9,955 nucleotides of DNA from assembly GCA_964599655.1 (NCBI GenBank), contig CAZRGV010000187.1:1-9955 (forward strand). The letters are read 5' to 3'. The notes beneath the pieces are model-generated. The model did no database searches, was not told the DNA's origin, and saw nothing but the letters and a program-made list of their open reading frames with translations. Below are positions 5,847 through 9,955 of the stretch, piece after piece. Every line of letters starts with the position of its first letter. The first letter of the stretch is position 1. Both the position numbers and the translations under genes were made by a program. The DNA is from CAZRGV01 sp964599655 (lineage in GTDB: Bacteria; Planctomycetota; Planctomycetia; Isosphaerales; Isosphaeraceae).

Positions 5847-5985
5847 GGTCTGTCTGGCCGTGGGAACGGGGATCGTGTAAAGTAAAGATCCACCTTCGGG
5901 TCGCCGGCTGAGATCGACCGTTCAAGGATCGGGCTTGGCCACCTCGACCGAGCCCCTGGCCCGCGTCTCCCAAGGGGACCCCCCC

Positions 5986-7842
5986 GTGTCGTACCGCACC
6001 TTCAAGCACCTGCTCGGTGAAACCAGTCTGGAGCGAAAGTGCCGGTTCATCTTCGGCGGCGGCATCCTCGCGTTGGTGACCCTGAGCTTCTACTGGTATG
6101 GCCAGAAAACCGAGAGCCTGGTGATCGGTCAGAAGACCGAGGCGGCCCGGGTGCTGGTTGGGCCGATCCTCCAGAAGCTGCACACCAAGATTCTCCTGGT
6201 GGGGAACTCGAACCTTTCGAGCCTTCTGGATGAATGGGCCGATGATCACGCTCCGCTGAACGAGCAGCCGGGCTACGACTCGCACGTTCTCTTGCCGTTC
6301 AAGCCTCGGGATCGCGACCACCAACCGCGGGACGAGTTCGAGGCCGAGATGATGGCCCGGTTCCTCAAGGCGTTTTCGAAGGAAAGCGCGTCGAAGACGG
6401 CGGACATTCACCGACCGTTCGCCTTCAATGATAGCACACCGACCTGGGACTGGAGGATCATTCCCGGAAAGAGGCAGTACCAGTACGTCGAGGCCGTGAG
6501 ATTCAAGCCCGCTTGCCTGTACAAGTGCCACGCCTTCCGCGCCGACGCCTCGGGCAAGTACACCTCGACCAAGCCGTACGACCTCGCCGGCGCCGTGGTG
6601 GTCAAACTGCCGATGGAGCAGACCAACAAGGACATCCACCGGAACCGGGCGATCCTGATCTCGACGGCCCTGGTCACGGCCATCATGGCGATGGTGGCCT
6701 CCTACGTGATTGTGCGCTACGTGATCGTCAAGCCGGTCAAACACCTGCGAGACGTCTCCGACGCCATCGCGGCGGGCAGGCTGAACATCCGAAGCCAGAT
6801 TCAGACCGGCGACGAGTTCGAGGAGCTTTCGCACGCGTTCAACCGCATGCTACACAACCTGGTGGCCATGCAGCAGGAGCTCCGCGAGGTGAACGCCGAC
6901 CTCGACAAGAAGGTCGACGAACTGGCGCAGGCGAACCTCGCCCTCTTCGAGATGAACCGGCTCAAGAGCGACTTCCTCGCCACGATGAGCCACGAGCTTC
7001 GCACGCCCTTGAACTCGATCATCGGGTTTTCCGAGGTCCTCGCCAGCCACGACGAGCTGAACGAACGCCAGAGGCGCTACGCCAGCAACATCCAGAACTC
7101 GGGCAAGATGCTGCTGGGCATGATCAACGACATCCTCGATCTGGCCAAGATCGAGAGCGGCAAGATGGAGGTCCGGGTCGAAGACTTCTCGATCCGTGAC
7201 ATCTGCGAGGGGCTGGCCAACCTGGCTCGGCCGATCGCCGAGAAGAAGAACATCGACCTCCAATGCAAGCTCGACGAGGCGATTCCGCTGCTCCGGCAAG
7301 ATCCGGGGAAGATCCGGCAGATCGTCTACAACCTGCTGTCGAATGCTATCAAGTTCACGCCCGAGGGAGGCCGGGTCGTGCTGGAGGCCCACGTCGACGG
7401 CCGCCAGGTCGTGCTCTCGGTCACCGATACCGGCATCGGAATCGCCGAGGAGGACCAGGAGCGGATCTTCGAGAAGTTCCGCCAGGCCGGGATCCAGAGC
7501 GTCGCCGAAGGCGTTCTGACCCGAGAGCATCAGGGAACCGGCCTGGGCCTCTCGATCGTCCGGGAACTGTCGAAGCTGCTGGGCGGCGATGTCTCGCTCG
7601 AAAGCCAGCTCGGCCAGGGCAGCCGGTTCACGGTCCGGCTCCCGACGCAGCTCTCGGGGCATCGCAAGTTCGAGGTGAAGCTGACCGACGACTGGATCGA
7701 CCTCTCGAAGGCCAAGCGCGTGGAGCCGAGAGTCGCCAACAGCCACGGCCATGCCCCTCACACGACCTTCGGGCAGGGCGAAGGGAGCCTCGCTCGTCGT
7801 GGACTCGGCGAACTGACGCCCGGTGAACGACGAGAGCGTTGA
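5986..7842 (+). CDS. Membrane sensor histidine kinase with haem-like CX3CH periplasmic domain, HAMP, HisKA and HATPase_c
   Basis: About 618 residues when started at the GTG at 5986, giving MSYRTFKHLLGETSLERK. Layout: short cytoplasmic head; membrane segment about 21-38 (FIFGGGILALVTLSFYWY); periplasmic sensor about 40-220; membrane segment about 221-248 (ILISTALVTAIMAMVASYVI); HAMP about 249-300; coiled coil about 300-330; HisKA with the phosphate-accepting H336 in MSHELRTPLNSIIGFSEVL; and HATPase_c with N-box NLLSNAIKF (449-457), G1 DTGIGIAEED, F-box FEKFRQ and G2 GTGLGLSIVREL. A hydrophilic tail of about 60 residues follows. The sensor holds CLYKCH (C177, C181, H182), like the haem-c sites of DUF3365/Tll0287-type sensors but one residue longer. 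An alternative TTG start at 5935 has AAGGA upstream and adds 17 low-complexity residues; the GTG has AAGGGG. No response regulator adjoins it. Confidence 0.93.
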   Translation: MSYRTFKHLLGETSLERKCRFIFGGGILALVTLSFYWYGQKTESLVIGQKTEAARVLVGPILQKLHTKILLVGNSNLSSLLDEWADDHAPLNEQPGYDSHVLLPFKPRDRDHQPRDEFEAEMMARFLKAFSKESASKTADIHRPFAFNDSTPTWDWRIIPGKRQYQYVEAVRFKPACLYKCHAFRADASGKYTSTKPYDLAGAVVVKLPMEQTNKDIHRNRAILISTALVTAIMAMVASYVIVRYVIVKPVKHLRDVSDAIAAGRLNIRSQIQTGDEFEELSHAFNRMLHNLVAMQQELREVNADLDKKVDELAQANLALFEMNRLKSDFLATMSHELRTPLNSIIGFSEVLASHDELNERQRRYASNIQNSGKMLLGMINDILDLAKIESGKMEVRVEDFSIRDICEGLANLARPIAEKKNIDLQCKLDEAIPLLRQDPGKIRQIVYNLLSNAIKFTPEGGRVVLEAHVDGRQVVLSVTDTGIGIAEEDQERIFEKFRQAGIQSVAEGVLTREHQGTGLGLSIVRELSKLLGGDVSLESQLGQGSRFTVRLPTQLSGHRKFEVKLTDDWIDLSKAKRVEPRVANSHGHAPHTTFGQGEGSLARRGLGELTPGERRER

Positions 7843-7868
7843 CCGCGAGGCTCGAGGTGCCTTAAGAT
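7839..7868 (+). promoter_or_regulatory. Predicted promoter of ftsH
   Basis: TTGACC (7839-7844, 5 of 6 consensus positions) overlaps the stop codon of the kinase gene. After 18 bases it is followed by TAAGAT (7863-7868, 4 of 6). Transcription would start near 7875, leaving a leader of about 88 bases before the chosen ftsH ATG. This argues against the alternative TTG start at 7873. Prediction only. Confidence 0.4.
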
Positions 7869-7905
7869 CGGTTTGGCCAGCCTCCCGATTCCCCCTTGCG
7901 GACTC

Positions 7906-7956
7906 CGGGAACAGCGTGGTTCCCGCCCTTTCGTTCCTCGATCCGCCTTCGGATTG
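7906..7956 (+). promoter_or_regulatory. Two hairpins in the ftsH 5' leader
   Basis: The first hairpin is CGGGAAC (7906-7912) paired with GTTCCCG (7919-7925) around a 6-base loop, a perfect 7-base stem. The second is ATCCG (7941-7945) paired with CGGAT (7950-7954) around CCTT, extended by a G-U and a C-G pair to 7939 and 7956. The second stem includes the only GGA (7951-7953) near the ATG at 7963, so it could limit ribosome access. Regulation is inferred. Confidence 0.35.
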
Positions 7957-7962
7957 TCGACG

Positions 7963-9852
7963 ATGGCCTCCGACCACCCGACAGGACCCGTGACCCCGAC
8001 TCCCAAAGACCGACCAACACCTCCCTCGGATCGCTCGCCTCGACGAATCCGCCGGCGGCGGATCGTCCTTGTGCTCCTGGTCGTCGCCACCGTCGCGTTG
8101 TCGCTGATCTTGCCTCTGGCACTCTCCCGGCAAGGGCGCAGTCAGGCGCTCAGTTACGGGCAGTTCCGCCAGCGGCTGGTCGAGGGCCGGGTCACCAACG
8201 TGAGGCTCGGCCCCCGCGAACTGACCGGGGAGTTGCTTCCAGCCTCGACGGCTGGGAAGCCCATCCCGTTCCACACGTCGAGGGTCGGCATCGAGGATGA
8301 CGGCCTTCTCGACCTGCTGGACCGTCACACGCGCGGTTCGTACGACGCGATGGAACGTGAGGATATGCTTCGGGAGGCCATCCTTCCGACCGCCCTCTTG
8401 GTCCTGATGCTGGCGGGCCTGATCCTCGTGGTCCGGCGAGGCGGTCTTGGCTCGGCCATGGCCTTCGCACGGAGCCGGCACAAGCAGTACGGCGAGGAAA
8501 ATATCGGCGTCACATTCGACGAAGTGGCCGGGCTCGACGAGGCCGTCGAGGAGCTTCGAGAAGTCGTCGACTTCCTCCGAGAACCTGAGAAGTTCCGGGC
8601 CCTCGGAGGCCGGATTCCCAAGGGGATCTTGCTGGTCGGCTCGCCGGGAACCGGGAAGACGTTGCTGGCCAGGGCCGTCGCCGGTGAGGCCGGGGTGCCG
8701 TTCTTCTCGCTGTCGGGCTCCGAGTTCGTGGAAATGTTCGTCGGCGTCGGCGCGGCGAGGGTCCGCAACCTGTTTTCGAGGGCCGAGAAGAAAGCCCCTT
8801 GCCTCGTGTTCATCGACGAGATCGACGCGATCGGCAAGGCCCGAGGCAGCGGGGGAACCGGCGGCCACGACGAGCGTGATCAGACCCTCAACCAACTCCT
8901 GGTGGCGCTCGACGGCTTCGACTCGAACCGGGGAATTATCGTGCTGGCCGCGACCAACCGGCCGGAAACGCTCGACAGCGCCCTGGTGCGGCCAGGCCGA
9001 TTCGATCGACATATTCTTGTCGATCGACCCGACCTTGACGGCCGGGAACGCATCCTCCAGGTTCACGTCAAGAACGTCCCGCTCGGCCAGGAGCTCAACC
9101 TCCGGCACATCGCCGCGATGACCCCCGGATTCGTCGGGGCCGACCTCGCGAACCTCGTCAACGAGGCCGCGCTTCTGGCCGCCCGCAAAGGGAAGTCCGT
9201 CGTGGACCGGGCCGATTTCGAGCAAGGGGTCGAGCGGATCATCGCCGGGCCGGAAAAAAAGCAGCGCGTGCTTCGCCCGGACGAACAGCGGCGGATCGCC
9301 GTGCACGAGGCCGGCCACGCCCTGGTTTCGCTGAGCCTGCCGGGGACCGACCCGGTCCACAAGGTCTCGATCATCGGCCGGGGCAACGGCATGGGCGGAT
9401 TCACCATGTACCGCCCCGAGGACGATCGCTTCCTGCACACGCAGAGTTGGCTGCGGAACACCATCCGCAGCCTGCTCGGAGGCACGGTGGCCGAGGAACT
9501 CCTGCTCGGCGAGATCTCCGACGGGGCGTCGAGCGATCTTCAGCGCGCCTCGCAAATCGCCCGCAAGATGGTCACGGACTTCGGGATGAGCAGCCTGGGA
9601 CGGGTCAGCTACCAGTCCGACGGTCGAAGCCCATTCCTGCCCGGTGGCGGGGCTTCGGAAACCTGCTGGAGCCCCGAGACCGCCCGAGAAATCGACCTGG
9701 AAGTGCGCCGCATCCTCGACGACGCCCTCGAAGCGGTCCGCCAGATCCTCTCTCAACGACGGGACACGCTCGAAGCGATCAGTCGGGCGCTCGTCGAACG
9801 CGAGACCCTCGACGCCTCCGAGCTTCAGGCCATCCTGGCCCAGCACGGATAG
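7963..9852 (+). CDS. ftsH: ATP-dependent zinc metalloprotease FtsH
   Basis: A 629-residue FtsH, the membrane-anchored AAA+ protease that degrades misfolded membrane proteins and short-lived regulators. A proline-rich, then very basic N-terminus (RRIRRRR) precedes membrane segment 1 at about 34-53 (IVLVLLVVATVALSLILPLA). A short periplasmic domain follows, then membrane segment 2 at about 140-158. The AAA+ domain has Walker A GSPGTGKT (226-233), the pore loop MFVGVG, Walker B LVFIDEID (281-288), and the second region of homology with arginines 343 and 346 (VRPGRFDR). The protease domain has HEAGH at 448-452 and the third zinc ligand D525 (GASSDLQ). The Walker A has serine where FtsH normally has proline. 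I chose the ATG at 7963; a TTG at 7873 would add 30 residues of no family character and lies at the predicted transcription start. Length is normal for FtsH. Confidence 0.96.
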   Translation: MASDHPTGPVTPTPKDRPTPPSDRSPRRIRRRRIVLVLLVVATVALSLILPLALSRQGRSQALSYGQFRQRLVEGRVTNVRLGPRELTGELLPASTAGKPIPFHTSRVGIEDDGLLDLLDRHTRGSYDAMEREDMLREAILPTALLVLMLAGLILVVRRGGLGSAMAFARSRHKQYGEENIGVTFDEVAGLDEAVEELREVVDFLREPEKFRALGGRIPKGILLVGSPGTGKTLLARAVAGEAGVPFFSLSGSEFVEMFVGVGAARVRNLFSRAEKKAPCLVFIDEIDAIGKARGSGGTGGHDERDQTLNQLLVALDGFDSNRGIIVLAATNRPETLDSALVRPGRFDRHILVDRPDLDGRERILQVHVKNVPLGQELNLRHIAAMTPGFVGADLANLVNEAALLAARKGKSVVDRADFEQGVERIIAGPEKKQRVLRPDEQRRIAVHEAGHALVSLSLPGTDPVHKVSIIGRGNGMGGFTMYRPEDDRFLHTQSWLRNTIRSLLGGTVAEELLLGEISDGASSDLQRASQIARKMVTDFGMSSLGRVSYQSDGRSPFLPGGGASETCWSPETAREIDLEVRRILDDALEAVRQILSQRRDTLEAISRALVERETLDASELQAILAQHG

Positions 9853-9863
9853 CGCAGAGTTCT

Positions 9864-9890
9864 CGAGGCCCTCACCCGGTCAGGGGCTCG
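9864..9890. terminator. Possible terminator hairpin after ftsH
   Basis: CGAGGCCCT (9864-9872) and AGGGGCTCG (9882-9890) form a 9-position stem with one G-G mismatch around a 9-base loop, starting 12 bases after the ftsH stop codon. There is no T-tract on either side. It would overlap the end of the convergent gene fragment, so it could serve both directions. Weak support. Confidence 0.3.
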
Positions 9891-9955
9891 CCAGGGGATC
9901 GAAGATCTCTCGCAACGCCGCGGAGATCGCAAAAACGCGGTCTTCTTTGGCACAC
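9880..9955 (-). CDS. 3' end of an unidentified gene, convergent with ftsH
   Basis: The minus strand is open from the right edge to a TGA at 9880-9882. It reads about 24 residues ending ...DRVFAISAALREIFDPLASP, which looks like a natural helical C-terminus with the GC-rich third positions of the other genes here. The other two minus-strand frames give arginine-rich shadow-like sequence. The fragment is too short to assign a family. Its stop lies 27 bases from the ftsH stop, as expected for two convergent genes. Confidence 0.45.
   Translation of the reverse strand, partial: CAKEDRVFAISAALREIFDPLASP

Noticed and set aside
5870..5891. GGATC/GATCC inverted repeat after mutM as a terminator
   Set aside because: Only 5 base pairs with a 12-base A-rich loop and no T-run; not distinguishable from chance.
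5464..6834. A 456-residue minus-strand open frame over mutM and the kinase
   Set aside because: It runs antisense to well-supported genes and has no motif of its own.
6850..9846. A 998-residue open frame on the minus strand, antisense to the histidine kinase and ftsH
   Set aside because: Its length is a by-product of GC-rich third codon positions in the plus-strand genes. It is rich in Asp, Arg, Gly and His, shows no family motif, and the plus strand encodes two clear, complete proteins over the same bases.

Overview
The window is GC-rich with strong GC bias at third codon positions. It carries one end of a bacterial microcompartment (BMC) operon, followed by three ordinary chromosomal genes. 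The BMC gene set and order are a DeoR-type regulator, PduL-type phosphotransacylase, three small hexameric shell proteins, an acetate-kinase-like enzyme, a pentameric vertex protein and a CoA-acylating aldehyde dehydrogenase. This matches the Planctomycetes-Verrucomicrobia type (PVM) BMC, which is known for degrading L-fucose and L-rhamnose by way of lactaldehyde. A planctomycete, perhaps of the Isosphaeraceae/Gemmataceae kind, is the most likely source. The lineage is inferred from gene content, not from any marker gene.

Region 1 (about 1-4870, minus strand) reads right to left as deoR - pduL - BMC-H - BMC-H - BMC-H - kinase - BMC-P - aldehyde dehydrogenase, which runs off the left edge. Gaps are short: a 4-base overlap, then 68, 3, 105, 16, 13 and 52 bases, so this looks like one transcript. 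A good sigma70-like promoter (TTGACA, 17 bases, AAGAAT) lies in front of deoR. It sits inside a run of five TCA trinucleotides spaced exactly 10 bases apart, a candidate operator for the regulator. In the expected pathway the dehydrogenase turns a toxic aldehyde into acyl-CoA inside the shell, PduL converts that to acyl-phosphate and recycles CoA, and the kinase makes ATP and the free acid. The dehydrogenase and PduL both begin with an amphipathic helix of the encapsulation-peptide kind; the kinase does not. The kinase has several altered active-site residues, and the three hexamer proteins have three different pore loops.

Region 2 (4995-5846, plus strand) is mutM/fpg, encoding formamidopyrimidine-DNA glycosylase. 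It is transcribed divergently from the BMC operon out of a shared 196-base intergenic region that also holds a perfect 16-base palindrome.

Region 3 (5986-7842, plus strand) encodes a membrane histidine kinase with a periplasmic sensor that contains a CX3CH sequence, resembling a haem-c attachment site with one extra residue. No response regulator is adjacent. Region 4 (7963-9852, plus strand) is ftsH, the membrane AAA+ zinc protease, with a plausible promoter of its own and a hairpin-bearing leader. The last ~75 bases appear to hold the 3' end of another gene on the minus strand, convergent with ftsH. I saw no tRNA, rRNA, CRISPR array, insertion sequence or phage gene. No gene-free stretch exceeds 200 bases.
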